Source of the DNA: Chloroflexota bacterium
Lineage (GTDB): Bacteria > Chloroflexota > Dehalococcoidia > UBA2979
DNA: 33,055 nt
Direction of reading: 5' to 3'
Assembly (NCBI GenBank): GCA_027622315.1
Contig: JAQBZW010000007.1
Location: forward strand, 1 to 33,055
Each line of letters begins with the position of its first letter. The first letter of the stretch is position 1. The notes beneath the pieces are model-generated. The model was given only the letters and a program-made list of their open reading frames with translations, searched no databases and had not been told where the DNA came from. Below are positions 7,201-15,760 of this stretch, in pieces. Both the position numbers and the translations under genes were made by a program.

Positions 7201-8267
7201 CGCGGGAAGACGTCGTTGAGCGCGACCGCATCGTTGATCGACTCGGTCACGAGCAAAAGCTGCACGCGTGTGAAGTCGGCGTTCACGATCACCGAGAAGT
7301 CGACCGTCATCGTCCCTCCCGCCGCGAGGTTGAGCGCCACGTCGCGACGGCCGAGCAGCGCGCTCGTGCCGTCCGTGCTGCGCACGGTGAGGGTGACCGG
7401 GCCGACGATCGGGATCGGGCTGTTGTTGCGGATGACCGCCTGCAGATGCTGGTCCGGCGGCACGTTCCTGGCGTCGACGATCTCGATGTCGTTCGGCAGG
7501 TCCGGCGCCACGATCGCCTCGAGCCGGTTGTTCGCGAGTGTCTCCTCCGTGATCGGGGGGTCGGTGGTCACCGTGACCAGCGCGACCGCTCGTCGCTGGA
7601 CGTACTCCAGCGACAGCACCCACTCGATGCGACCGCCGGCCCGCAGCGGCTCGCCCGGCTTCGCGCCCACCACCTGCGGCGCGGCGCCGTTCACACTCAC
7701 GAGCACCCGCGCGGTGACATCCCCCGCGCCGAGATTCGCGATCGAAACGACGAGGCGGTTATCGCGCGCAGAGACGGCCTCCAGCGCGAGATCCGGGAGG
7801 TCGGGTGTGAAGGTCGGGCCACTGGACGGTGTCCCGGCAGGGGCCGCTGCTCCGGAAGTGGGCGAGCCACCGGCCGCCACGACCGTCAGGTTCGATGTGT
7901 CGCCGGTGCCGCCGACCGCATCCGCGGGCAGCCAGCCCACGCGCTCCGGTTCGTCCACCGGAGTCACCACCAGCCACCGGCCGTCGGTCGAGCGGCCGAT
8001 CAGCGTGACCAACATTCCGGCGGACAGCCGATCGAGCACGGCGTCGCCCGCCGCCGGTCCCGCCCGCAGCGTTGCGTCACGAAGCAGCGTGGGACGATCC
8101 GGCTGCGCGATGTCGGCGATCGGTGCATTGACGTCGTAGCGAAAGAGGAAAAACGCGCCCACCGCGATCGCGGCTGCGATTGCGAGCACGATCGCAGCCG
8201 CGCCGGCCCAGACCATCGGTGCCGGGCGCCCCGGGGGCGCCGTCCGGCCAATCGCGCGGCGCCGCAT
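7197..8267 (-). CDS. Membrane-anchored SH3-CARDB protein (second of tandem pair)
   Basis: A 356-aa protein. A basic N-terminus is followed by one transmembrane helix (18-42), with the rest outside the membrane. Residues 57-118 form a bacterial SH3 domain (LRAGPAAGDAVLDRL ... DGRWLVV ... GWLPADAV). A Ser/Thr/Pro/Gly linker (120-155) leads to two CARDB-like beta domains, about 157-253 and 258-355; the first contains LANNRLE and the second ends with NDAVALNDVFP, like the N-x-NN ends of CARDB repeats. It begins 1 nt after the stop of the gene before it and has no Shine-Dalgarno, so it relies on reinitiation. SH3b domains often bind cell-wall or protein ligands, and CARDB domains act as adhesion or spacer modules. 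The target is unknown. It is probably a diverged duplicate of its neighbour. Confidence 0.75.
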   Translation of the reverse strand: MRRRAIGRTAPPGRPAPMVWAGAAAIVLAIAAAIAVGAFFLFRYDVNAPIADIAQPDRPTLLRDATLRAGPAAGDAVLDRLSAGMLVTLIGRSTDGRWLVVTPVDEPERVGWLPADAVGGTGDTSNLTVVAAGGSPTSGAAAPAGTPSSGPTFTPDLPDLALEAVSARDNRLVVSIANLGAGDVTARVLVSVNGAAPQVVGAKPGEPLRAGGRIEWVLSLEYVQRRAVALVTVTTDPPITEETLANNRLEAIVAPDLPNDIEIVDARNVPPDQHLQAVIRNNSPIPIVGPVTLTVRSTDGTSALLGRRDVALNLAAGGTMTVDFSVIVNADFTRVQLLLVTESINDAVALNDVFPR

Positions 8268-8268
8268 C

Positions 8269-9021
8269 TCAGGGCGTCACGGACACGAGCAGTGTGCGCA
8301 GCGTGTTGTTGAACTCGTTCGACTCCGTCACTTCGTCCAGCCAGTCCGCTTCCAGCACGTACTCACCCGTGCGTTCGATCGCGATCTGCGTGTTCACGGT
8401 CGCGCTCCGGCCCGGCCGCAGCAGGGTGCGCTCGATGTCGACGACCCCGATCACGGCTCCCGCCGCGCTCGTCACGCGCAGGCTCGTCGCCGCATCGAAG
8501 GCGCCGCGTCCGACGTTCGCGAAGCGAATCGTCAGCGTCCCGTTGGGAGCGACGAACGCGTTCGTGACCTGCAGATCGGGCTCCGCGCCGCCCGCTGCGA
8601 CGGGCGTCCCGGTCGTCGACGCGGGCGACGCGTCGCTGCTCGAGGCGACGTCGATCACCGGCACGGTGGCCGGGTCACCCGTGCGCGGTATGACGTTCGC
8701 TGCGGGCACCCAGCCCTCCAGCCGTGACCCGATCGGATAGACGACCAGCAGCCACGCGCCGTCCGCGCTCTGGCCCGTGACCTGGGCGGCGCGGCCGCCG
8801 GGGATGATCGCCACGAGCTCGGCGAGGCGGTCCGGCGCGGTGCGCATGTTCGTTGTGAGTGCGGGTTCCACGGTCACGCCCTCTGCGGCAGCGTCCGCGA
8901 TCGCCGTCGCGACTGCTGCCGTTCCGCCTACCCCGCCCGCTCGATCGATCAGCAGAATCGCCGCGAGCGCGGCGGCGGCGATCAGCACGATCGCCAGCCC
9001 GACCAGCGTGGGCGCGCGCAC
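8269..9021 (-). CDS. Membrane-anchored SH3-CARDB protein (first of tandem pair)
   Basis: A 250-aa protein with a single N-terminal membrane segment (6-25), an Ala-rich stretch, an SH3b domain at about 53-112 (NMRTAPDRLAELV ... DGAWLLVVYP ... EGWVPAANVI), a Ser/Thr/Pro linker (113-147) and one CARDB domain (148-248) ending in ESNEFNNTLRTLLV, a classic CARDB end. The start is a GTG at 9021; the open frame continues upstream but I found no better start codon there. A promoter lies at 9063-9090. The domain order matches that of the next gene, which has one more CARDB domain. Probable location is the outer face of the membrane. There is no LPxTG signal or lipobox. Confidence 0.75.
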   Translation of the reverse strand: MRAPTLVGLAIVLIAAAALAAILLIDRAGGVGGTAAVATAIADAAAEGVTVEPALTTNMRTAPDRLAELVAIIPGGRAAQVTGQSADGAWLLVVYPIGSRLEGWVPAANVIPRTGDPATVPVIDVASSSDASPASTTGTPVAAGGAEPDLQVTNAFVAPNGTLTIRFANVGRGAFDAATSLRVTSAAGAVIGVVDIERTLLRPGRSATVNTQIAIERTGEYVLEADWLDEVTESNEFNNTLRTLLVSVTP

Positions 9022-9062
9022 GTAGCGTCTCGTGGGCGGCTCCAGACCCTCCCCGCTCGGCG

Positions 9063-9090
9063 ATTGTAGCGACGGCGTGGGGGACGTCAG
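9063..9090 (-). promoter_or_regulatory. Promoter of the SH3-CARDB operon
   Basis: On the minus strand CTGACG (9090-9085), a 16-nt spacer and TACAAT (9068-9063) match the -35/-10 consensus well. The -35 touches the last codons of dgt. Transcription would start near 9056, giving a leader of about 35 nt before the GTG at 9021. Confidence 0.6.
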
Positions 9091-10175
9091 AGTGCGGCTC
9101 CGAGCTCACGCGCGCGCCGGAGCGCGAAGCCATCCGTCATGCCCGACACGTAATCCGCTGCCCGGCGCCACGGCGGATCGTCCGGGCGCGACCAGCCGCG
9201 AATCTCATCGGGATGTGCCTCGTAATGGGCGAAGAGGAATGACACGACCTCCTGCCCGCGCAGGGCCTCGCGGAGCGTGGATTCGTGGAGGTAGACGCGT
9301 TCGAACATGAACTCGCGCAGCTCATCCGTGGCCGCGAGCACAGCGTCGCTGAGCACGACCCGCGGTGCGCCGCCCGCGAACGTGGCGAGCGAGCTCACCA
9401 CGCAGTCGGTGACCAGCGTATCGACGCGCGTGGAGTGTTCGTCGCCGAGCGTGCGGCGGGCGCCAGCGGGGAGTTCACGTTCAGTGATCAGGCCGGCCCG
9501 GATCGCGTCCTGGATATCGTGGTTCAGATAGGCGATTGAGTCGGCCAGCTTGACGATCTGGCCCTCGAGCGTCGACGCCGTGCCCCATGCCTCCGCCGCC
9601 ACCGAATCGCGCACCTTGGAGTGCTTCAGTACGCCCTCGCGGGTCTCCGAGGTGAGGTTCAATCCCGCGCCGTCGTGCTCCAGCAGATCGACGATGCGGA
9701 GCGACTGCTCATTGTGCCGGAAGCCGTCCGGGAGCAGCGAGGCGAGCCGCTCTTCGCCGGCGTGTCCGAACGGCGTGTGACCGAGGTCGTGCGCGAGCGC
9801 GACCGCTTCGGTCAGGTCCTCGTTCAGGTTGAGCGCTCGCGCGATCGTGCGTGCGATCTGCTGGACCTCGATCGTGTGCGTCATGCGGGTGACGACGTGA
9901 TCGGAATCCGGGGCGACGAACACCTGCGTCTTGTGCTTCAGCCGCCGAAAGGCGCGCGTGTGAATGATGCGATCACGGTCGACCTGATAGGCGAGCCGGA
10001 TCCATGAGCGAGTCTCGGGGCGCGCGCGGCCGGCTGAGGTCGTTTCGCGGGCGGCGAGCGGGTGCAACACCAGCTCGCGCGCCTCGAGCATCGCGCGCAC
10101 CGCGGCAAGCGCCGGGTGCTCGCGGACACGATCCGGCGCCGCGTCCGGAACCGGGGCGGGAGGTGGTTCGGACAT
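9087..10175 (-). CDS. dgt: Deoxyguanosinetriphosphate triphosphohydrolase-like HD protein
   Basis: A 362-aa HD-domain phosphohydrolase that should cleave dNTPs to nucleoside and triphosphate. Metal-binding residues are visible: H100 (RMTHTIEV), H129-D130 (ALAHDLGHTPFGHAGE) and a later Asp in the SIAYLNHDIQDAI segment. RAFRRLKHKTQVF before the HD motif is typical of the family. The C-terminal helical domain is complete. I chose the ATG at 10175 (SEPPPAPVPD...): an ATG 16 codons earlier would add a stretch with AT-rich codons unlike this genome. The gene diverges from ppdK. A TATACG/TTATAC sequence on the minus strand at 10243-10249 could be its -10. Together with mazG it fits control of nucleotide pools. 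Confidence 0.93.
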   Translation of the reverse strand: MSEPPPAPVPDAAPDRVREHPALAAVRAMLEARELVLHPLAARETTSAGRARPETRSWIRLAYQVDRDRIIHTRAFRRLKHKTQVFVAPDSDHVVTRMTHTIEVQQIARTIARALNLNEDLTEAVALAHDLGHTPFGHAGEERLASLLPDGFRHNEQSLRIVDLLEHDGAGLNLTSETREGVLKHSKVRDSVAAEAWGTASTLEGQIVKLADSIAYLNHDIQDAIRAGLITERELPAGARRTLGDEHSTRVDTLVTDCVVSSLATFAGGAPRVVLSDAVLAATDELREFMFERVYLHESTLREALRGQEVVSFLFAHYEAHPDEIRGWSRPDDPPWRRAADYVSGMTDGFALRRARELGAAL

Positions 10176-10223
10176 GCGCTCAGTGTCCGCGATCGTGGTC
10201 AATCCGTCTACTCGAATGATCAC

Positions 10224-10250
10224 TTGGGCACAGGAGCGTCTACGTATAAT
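10224..10250 (+). promoter_or_regulatory. Promoter of ppdK, with overlapping divergent -10 for dgt
   Basis: TATAAT at 10245-10250 is a perfect -10; TTGGGC at 10224-10229 could be the -35, though the spacer is short at 15 nt. Read on the minus strand the same site gives ATTATACG, a usable -10 for dgt. The core GTATAAT is identical to that between mazG and the DUF1461 gene. The ppdK leader would be about 135 nt, GC-rich, with no riboswitch that I recognise. Confidence 0.55.
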
Positions 10251-10391
10251 CTAACGTCGTCTACTGGCTAGCCGTCCCCAGCGGCCAGCAGCGAGCGCGC
10301 GCCGTTTTCCGACCGCACACCGGCGCCGCGACCGCGGCAGTCCCACCGCAGCCGGCCAGCGCACGGCGGGTGCGCAGCGAGAGGTTGCCCG

Positions 10392-13118
10392 ATGACGACC
10401 GTATCGAATCGGCCCGCGCCGGCTCCGCTCAGCCAGCTCGTCTACCGCTTCGGCGACGGGTCGGCCGAAGGCCAGGGCGACATGCGCGAGCTGCTCGGGG
10501 GCAAGGGCGCCGGGCTCGCGGAGATGAGTGATCTCGGCATTCCCGTGCCGCCCGGTTTCACGATCACCACAGAGGTCTGTAACGAGTTCTACCGGCTCGG
10601 CCGGCGCTACCCGGAGGGGCTCGAGACCCAGGTCCGCGACGGCATCGCGTACGTCGAACAGCTCGTCGGGACGCGCTTCGGCGATCCGGAGAATCCGCTG
10701 CTCGTGTCCGTCCGTTCCGGCGCACGCGTGTCCATGCCGGGAATGATGGACACGATCCTCAACCTCGGCCTGAACGACACCACCGTGGAGGGACTCGCGC
10801 GGCGCTCCGGGAGCGTGCGTTTCGCGTACGACTCGTACCGACGCTTCATCCAGATGTACGGCGATGTGGTGCTCGGCGTATCGCGCCGCTCCGAGACCGA
10901 CGGCGATCCGTTCGAGGAGCTGCTCACGGCGAAGAAGCGCGCGCACAGCGCGGCGCTCGACACGGGGCTCGATGGCGACGCGCTGCGTGAGCTCGTGCGC
11001 GAGTACAAGGCGCTGGTGCGCGAGCGCACGGGCGCCGACTTCCCGTCCGATCCCTGGGATCAGTTGTGGGGCGCGATCGGTGCCGTCTTCACGTCGTGGG
11101 AGAACCCCCGCGCGGTCGTCTACCGCGACATGCACGGGTACCCGGCGGACTGGGGCACGGCCGTCAACGTGCAGGCGATGGTCTTCGGCAACCTCGGCGA
11201 CGACTGCGCTACGGGCGTGCTCTTCACGCGCCACCCCTCCACCGGCGAGCGCCGCCTGTTCGGCGAGTTCCTGAATAACGCCCAGGGCGAGGACGTCGTC
11301 GCCGGTACACGCACCCCACAGCCCATCCTCGAGCGCTCGCGCAAGCCCGACGACCTCCCGTCGCTCGAGGGTGCGATGCCGGTGGTGTTCCTCGAGCTCG
11401 AGCGCGCGTGCGACACCCTCGAGCAGCACTTCCGCGACATGCAGGACATCGAGTTCACGATCCAGCAGTCGAAGCTCTGGATCCTGCAGACGCGCAGCGG
11501 CAAACGCTCCGGGCAGGCGATGGTGAAGATCGCGGTCGACATGGTCGACGAGGGCCTCGTCGAACAGACCGACGCGCTGATGCGCATCGACGCCGCGCAG
11601 CTCGAAGAGCTGCTGCACCCCGTCTTCGAGACGAGCGGCAAACGCGACGTGATCGCAACCGGCCTCGCGGCCTCGCCCGGGGCCGCCGTCGGACGCGTGG
11701 TGTTCACGCCGGCGGACGCCGTCGACTGGGCGAAGCGCGGCGAGAACGTGATCCTCGTGCGCGACGAGACCAGCCCCGAGGACATCGAGGGCATGAAAGA
11801 GGCGCGCGCGATTCTCACGGCGCGCGGCGGCATGACATCGCACGCGGCCGTGGTCGCGCGCGGCATGGGCAAGTGCTGCGTGACCGGCTGTTCCGCGCTC
11901 GAGGTGGATTACGCACGACGCCGCTTCACCGTGGCCTCCGGCGACGGCGAACCGATCATCGTCTCCGAGGGCGACGTGCTCTCAATCGACGGCACACGCG
12001 GCGAAGTCATCCGCGGGGAGCTGCCGCTCGCCGAAGCGGTGTTCCCGCCCGAGTACGACCGCCTCATGACGTGGGTAGACGCACACCGCCGCATGAAGGT
12101 GCGCGCGAACGCGGATACGCCGGAGGACGCCGAGCGCGCACGTGACTTTGGCGCGGAGGGCATCGGCCTGTGCCGCACCGAACACATGTTCTTCGGCCCG
12201 GACCGCATCCTCGCGGTACGGGAGATGATCCTGTCGCAGTCGGAGGAGGAGCGTCGCAAGGCGCTCGCGAAGATCCTCCCCATGCAGCGCGAGGACTTCA
12301 CCGGCATCCTGCAGGCGATGGCCGGCTTCCCGGTCACCATCCGGCTGCTCGATCCCCCGCTCCACGAGTTCCTCCCGCAGACGATCGAAGACGTGGCCGA
12401 GCTCGCACGCGCACTCGGCATGCGTGTCGCGGACGTCGAGCGGCGCCTGGAGTCGCTCCGCGAGTTCAACCCGATGCTCGGTCATCGCGGGGTGCGCCTG
12501 GCGATCACGTACCCCGAGATCTACGAGGTACAGGTCCAGGCGATCATCGAAGCCGCGTGCGATCTCGCCGACATGGGTATCGACGTCGAACCGGAAATCA
12601 TGATCCCGCTCGTCGGCATGGCGCTCGAGCTCGAGCGGCTGCGTGACCTGGTGGAACGCACCGTCGAGCGCGTGTTCGAAGCGCGCGGGCGTCGCCTCTC
12701 CTACACCGTGGGCACGATGATCGAGCTGCCGCGCGCGTGCGTCGTCGCGGATCGCATCGCCGAGCACGCGGACTTCTTCTCGTTCGGCACGAACGACCTC
12801 ACGCAAACGACCTTCGGACTCTCGCGTGACGACGCCGGGCGATTCCTGCCCACGTACCTGCGCGAGCGAGTGATGGAGCACGACCCGTTCGTGCGCCTCG
12901 ACCGTGACGGCGTCGGCGAACTCGTGCGCATTGGTATCGAGCGCGGCCGGCGTACCAAGCCGCAGCTCAAGGTCGGCATCTGCGGCGAGCACGGCGGAGA
13001 CCCGTCGTCCGTGATGTTCTGCGACGAGCTCGGCTTCGACTACGTGTCGTGCTCGCCGTATCGCGTGCCGATCGCGCGCGTCGCAGCGGCGCAGGCCACG
13101 CTCGCCGAACGGCGCTAG
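10392..13118 (+). CDS. ppdK: Pyruvate, phosphate dikinase
   Basis: A 908-aa PPDK that interconverts pyruvate + ATP + phosphate and PEP + AMP + pyrophosphate, joining glycolysis and gluconeogenesis. The N-terminal nucleotide-binding domain opens with GGKGAGLAEM and PPGFTI. The swivelling domain carries the phosphorylated His at H484 in GGMTSHAAV. The C-terminal PEP/pyruvate barrel ends with GICGEHGGDPS, whose C864 matches the proton-transfer cysteine of the Clostridium symbiosum enzyme, followed by YVSCSPYRVPIARLAAAQ-like sequence. Length is close to the usual 870-900. The ATG at 10392 has GAGAGG about 7 nt upstream. It is a single-gene plus-strand unit and ends only 9 bp before the stop of convergent glmS. 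I see no PPDK regulatory protein gene nearby. Confidence 0.97.
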   Translation: MTTVSNRPAPAPLSQLVYRFGDGSAEGQGDMRELLGGKGAGLAEMSDLGIPVPPGFTITTEVCNEFYRLGRRYPEGLETQVRDGIAYVEQLVGTRFGDPENPLLVSVRSGARVSMPGMMDTILNLGLNDTTVEGLARRSGSVRFAYDSYRRFIQMYGDVVLGVSRRSETDGDPFEELLTAKKRAHSAALDTGLDGDALRELVREYKALVRERTGADFPSDPWDQLWGAIGAVFTSWENPRAVVYRDMHGYPADWGTAVNVQAMVFGNLGDDCATGVLFTRHPSTGERRLFGEFLNNAQGEDVVAGTRTPQPILERSRKPDDLPSLEGAMPVVFLELERACDTLEQHFRDMQDIEFTIQQSKLWILQTRSGKRSGQAMVKIAVDMVDEGLVEQTDALMRIDAAQLEELLHPVFETSGKRDVIATGLAASPGAAVGRVVFTPADAVDWAKRGENVILVRDETSPEDIEGMKEARAILTARGGMTSHAAVVARGMGKCCVTGCSALEVDYARRRFTVASGDGEPIIVSEGDVLSIDGTRGEVIRGELPLAEAVFPPEYDRLMTWVDAHRRMKVRANADTPEDAERARDFGAEGIGLCRTEHMFFGPDRILAVREMILSQSEEERRKALAKILPMQREDFTGILQAMAGFPVTIRLLDPPLHEFLPQTIEDVAELARALGMRVADVERRLESLREFNPMLGHRGVRLAITYPEIYEVQVQAIIEAACDLADMGIDVEPEIMIPLVGMALELERLRDLVERTVERVFEARGRRLSYTVGTMIELPRACVVADRIAEHADFFSFGTNDLTQTTFGLSRDDAGRFLPTYLRERVMEHDPFVRLDRDGVGELVRIGIERGRRTKPQLKVGICGEHGGDPSSVMFCDELGFDYVSCSPYRVPIARVAAAQATLAERR

Positions 13119-13127
13119 CCTCGGCCC

Positions 13128-14969
13128 CTATTCGACCGTGACGGTCTTCGCGAGGTTGCGCGGCTGATCGACGTCGGCGCCGCGCTGCACGGCGATGTGG
13201 TACGCGAGCAGCTGCATCGGGACGACACCGACGAGCGGGAAGAGCGCCGGGTCGACCGCGGGCAACTCGACCACCTCGTTCGCCAGGCCGTCGACCGCGC
13301 GTTCGCCGTGTGAGACGAACGCGATCACGCTGCCGTGGCGCGCCCGCACCTGTTCGATGTTCGACAGCATCTTGTCGAAGACCTCGTCGTGTGGAGCGAT
13401 CGCGACGGTCGGCATGCGTTCGTCGATCAGCGCGATCGGGCCATGCTTCATCTCACCGGCGGCGTAGCCCTCGGCGTGGATGTACGAGACCTCTTTCAGC
13501 TTGAGCGCACCCTCGAGCGCCAGCGGGTAGCCCAGTCCGCGTCCGAGAAAGAGGAAGTCTTCGTAGCGGGAGTAGCGATCGGCGATCTCGGCCAGGCGCG
13601 GCTCCAGCTCGAGCGCCGCGCCCACGGCCGCCGGCACGTGCAGTGCCGCTTCGATCTGCTGGCGCGCGAGCGAGGGGTCGAGCGTGCCGCGCACGCGCCC
13701 GAGGTGCAGCGCGATGCCGTGCAGCAGCAGCATCGACGCGACCATCGTCTTCGTCGACGCGACGGCGATCTCCGGCCCGGTGCGCATGTACACGGTCCCG
13801 TGCGCGATCCGCGTCGCCTGCGCGCCGGGCGTGTTGCAGATCGTGACCTGCGGGCAACCGGCGCGGCGGGCCTCCTCCATGCCGGCGAGCGTGTCGACCG
13901 TCTCGCCCGATTGTGAGATCGAAATCACCAGCGTGTGCTCATCGAGCACGGGTCCGCGGTAGCGGAACTCCGCGGAATTATCGACCTCGGCCGGGATGCG
14001 CGCGAAGCGTTCGATGTAGTGGCGGCCGACCATGGCCGCGTGCATGGATGTGCCCATGCCGATCAGGACGACGCGCGTCAGCGCGCGTATCTCGGCGTCG
14101 CTGAAGGGCAGCCCGTCCATCACGACGCGCGGCGGGTCCGGCGAGTAGCCGTGGAGTGCGTACTGCACCGTCTCCGGCTGCTCGTGAATCTCCTTCAGCA
14201 TGAAGTGTCGAAAGCGGCCCTTCGCCGCCGCGACGACGTCGTAGGGCTGCACTGCCACGGTCTTCTCGATCGTCCGCCCGTCGGCGTCGACGAACGCGAG
14301 GCCGTCCGCACGCACGTCGGCGAACTCACCCGGCTCGAGGAAGGTGACCCGACGCGTGTGGGGGATCAGCGCGCCGAGATCGGAGGCGAGTAAATGCTCG
14401 CCATCGCCCAGGCCGATCACGATGCCGCCGGCGTTGCCGACGCGCGCCGCCACGATCCGCCCCGGTTCCTCGGCGTCGACGGCGAGCAGGGCGTATGCGC
14501 CCTGTGCCTCGCCCGCCACGCCACGGAGCGCGTCGAGCAGGTCCTCGCCGCGTTCCAGCCGCTCCGCCAGCAGGAAGGCGAGCACCTCGGTGTCGGTCTC
14601 GGAGAGAAAGACGGCGCCCCGCTCGAGGAAGCGCGCGCGGAGCGCGTGATAGTTCTCGATGATGCCGTTGTGGACCACCGCGACGCGTCCGCTCGGATCG
14701 AGGTGCGGGTGCGCGTTCTGATCGCTCGGTTCGCCGTGGGTCGCCCAACGGGTGTGACCGATGCCGGCCACGGCCGGAGGTAGCGTGCCTTCGACGCGCT
14801 GGATCAGGCGATCGAGCTTGCCCGTGGCGCGCGCGACGAACAGTCCGTGATCGCGGTCGAAGAGCGCGATGCCCGCGGAGTCGTATCCGCGATACTCCAG
14901 GCGCCGCAGGCCTTCGAGCACGATCGGACCGGCCGGGCGCGTACCCGTGTAGCCAACGATGCCGCACAT
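13128..14969 (-). CDS. glmS: Glutamine-fructose-6-phosphate aminotransferase (isomerizing)
   Basis: A 613-aa GlmS that makes glucosamine-6-phosphate from fructose-6-phosphate and glutamine, the first step to UDP-GlcNAc. After Met1, Cys2 begins the class II glutaminase domain (CGIVGYTG, then RRLEYRGYDSAGIA, GHTRWATHG, HNGIIENY). Two SIS sugar-binding domains follow (about 290-430 and 460-600), with the SQSGETVDT and KLKEVSYIHAEGYAAGEMKHGP motifs. The usual C-terminus LAKTVTVE is intact. The ATG at 14969 has GGAGG 9 nt upstream. It is the last gene of the long minus-strand run; the 33-nt gap from plsC is too short for a glmS ribozyme, so none is present. Confidence 0.97.
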   Translation of the reverse strand: MCGIVGYTGTRPAGPIVLEGLRRLEYRGYDSAGIALFDRDHGLFVARATGKLDRLIQRVEGTLPPAVAGIGHTRWATHGEPSDQNAHPHLDPSGRVAVVHNGIIENYHALRARFLERGAVFLSETDTEVLAFLLAERLERGEDLLDALRGVAGEAQGAYALLAVDAEEPGRIVAARVGNAGGIVIGLGDGEHLLASDLGALIPHTRRVTFLEPGEFADVRADGLAFVDADGRTIEKTVAVQPYDVVAAAKGRFRHFMLKEIHEQPETVQYALHGYSPDPPRVVMDGLPFSDAEIRALTRVVLIGMGTSMHAAMVGRHYIERFARIPAEVDNSAEFRYRGPVLDEHTLVISISQSGETVDTLAGMEEARRAGCPQVTICNTPGAQATRIAHGTVYMRTGPEIAVASTKTMVASMLLLHGIALHLGRVRGTLDPSLARQQIEAALHVPAAVGAALELEPRLAEIADRYSRYEDFLFLGRGLGYPLALEGALKLKEVSYIHAEGYAAGEMKHGPIALIDERMPTVAIAPHDEVFDKMLSNIEQVRARHGSVIAFVSHGERAVDGLANEVVELPAVDPALFPLVGVVPMQLLAYHIAVQRGADVDQPRNLAKTVTVE

Positions 14970-15002
14970 CTCTAGAAGCCTCCGGCCCCCACCGGTGCTG
15001 CC

Positions 15003-15731
15003 TCAGTCGGCGGCCGGCGGCTGCTCTCGCGACTGCCTCGCCACCACAATCGTACCTTCGGACGCGGCCCCGTACGCTCCCTGGTAGCGCTCCGGGAGCA
15101 GTTCTGCGACGCGGCGCATCATCATGTCCGTCACCTGCTCAGCCGAGCGCGCGTCCGTGGTCGCCGAGTCCAGTTCGGACTCCGGTGAGAACGGGTGCCC
15201 GAATTCGACGGTGAGGGTCGGCCGGCGTCGTAACAGCCACTGGAAGAAGATCGCCGGGATGCGCAGCTGATCGGTACCGGTGATCGCCACCGGCACGATC
15301 GGCGCCTTCGACATGAGCGCCACCATCGCCGCCCCCGGGAGCGCCGGGCGCATGCCATGACCGCGGGCGCGCGTGCCCTCCGGGAACATGAGCACGATCT
15401 CCTCGGTACGCAGATAGTTGCGCGCGACGCGCAACGCACCCATGTCCCCGGAGAAGCGGCGGACGGGGAACGCGCCGTACACCCAGAAGTACCAGCCGAT
15501 CAGCGGCGTCTCGAAGAGCTCGCGCTTCGCCATCGGATGCACGCGCCGCATGCAGGACGCGGCAACAAGCGGCGGGTCCAGCAGATGGTTGTGGTTGGCG
15601 ACCAGGATCACCGGCCCGGCCGCGGGTACGCGACCGGCGCCGCGCACATCCCAGCGCGCAAGGCCGTAGATCACGGCGCGCGAGAAGCGTGTCGTCAGGG
15701 CGTACGCGGCGCGGGAGATCAGCTGGTTCAC
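15003..15731 (-). CDS. plsC: 1-acyl-sn-glycerol-3-phosphate acyltransferase (PlsC family)
   Basis: A 242-aa acyltransferase that adds the second acyl chain to lysophosphatidic acid at the membrane. The numbering here counts the first GTG as 1. The catalytic NHNHLLD gives the HX4D motif (H48, D53); PVRR (90-93), FPEGTR (117-122) and IVPVAITG (146-153) are motifs II-IV. The hydrophobic N-terminus probably lies in the membrane interface. Two GTG codons are adjacent; GAAGGA lies 2 nt before the first (15734) and 5 nt before the second (15731), so I prefer the second. It lies 26 nt after cmk and 33 nt before glmS. cmk-plsC adjacency is common in bacteria. The C-terminal 30 residues are variable. 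Confidence 0.92.
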   Translation of the reverse strand: MNQLISRAAYALTTRFSRAVIYGLARWDVRGAGRVPAAGPVILVANHNHLLDPPLVAASCMRRVHPMAKRELFETPLIGWYFWVYGAFPVRRFSGDMGALRVARNYLRTEEIVLMFPEGTRARGHGMRPALPGAAMVALMSKAPIVPVAITGTDQLRIPAIFFQWLLRRRPTLTVEFGHPFSPESELDSATTDARSAEQVTDMMMRRVAELLPERYQGAYGAASEGTIVVARQSREQPPAAD

Positions 15732-15760
15732 CACGGTCCTTCCGAGACGGGACGCAGCAC

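Noticed and set aside
10251-11843. Long minus-strand open frame (530 codons) opposite ppdK
   Set aside because: It is antisense to an unmistakable PPDK; its His/Glu/Arg/Val-rich composition is the usual mirror image of a high-GC gene, and no domain is recognisable.
14970-15002. glmS ribozyme-riboswitch upstream of glmS
   Set aside because: The gap is 33 nt; the ribozyme needs well over 100 nt.
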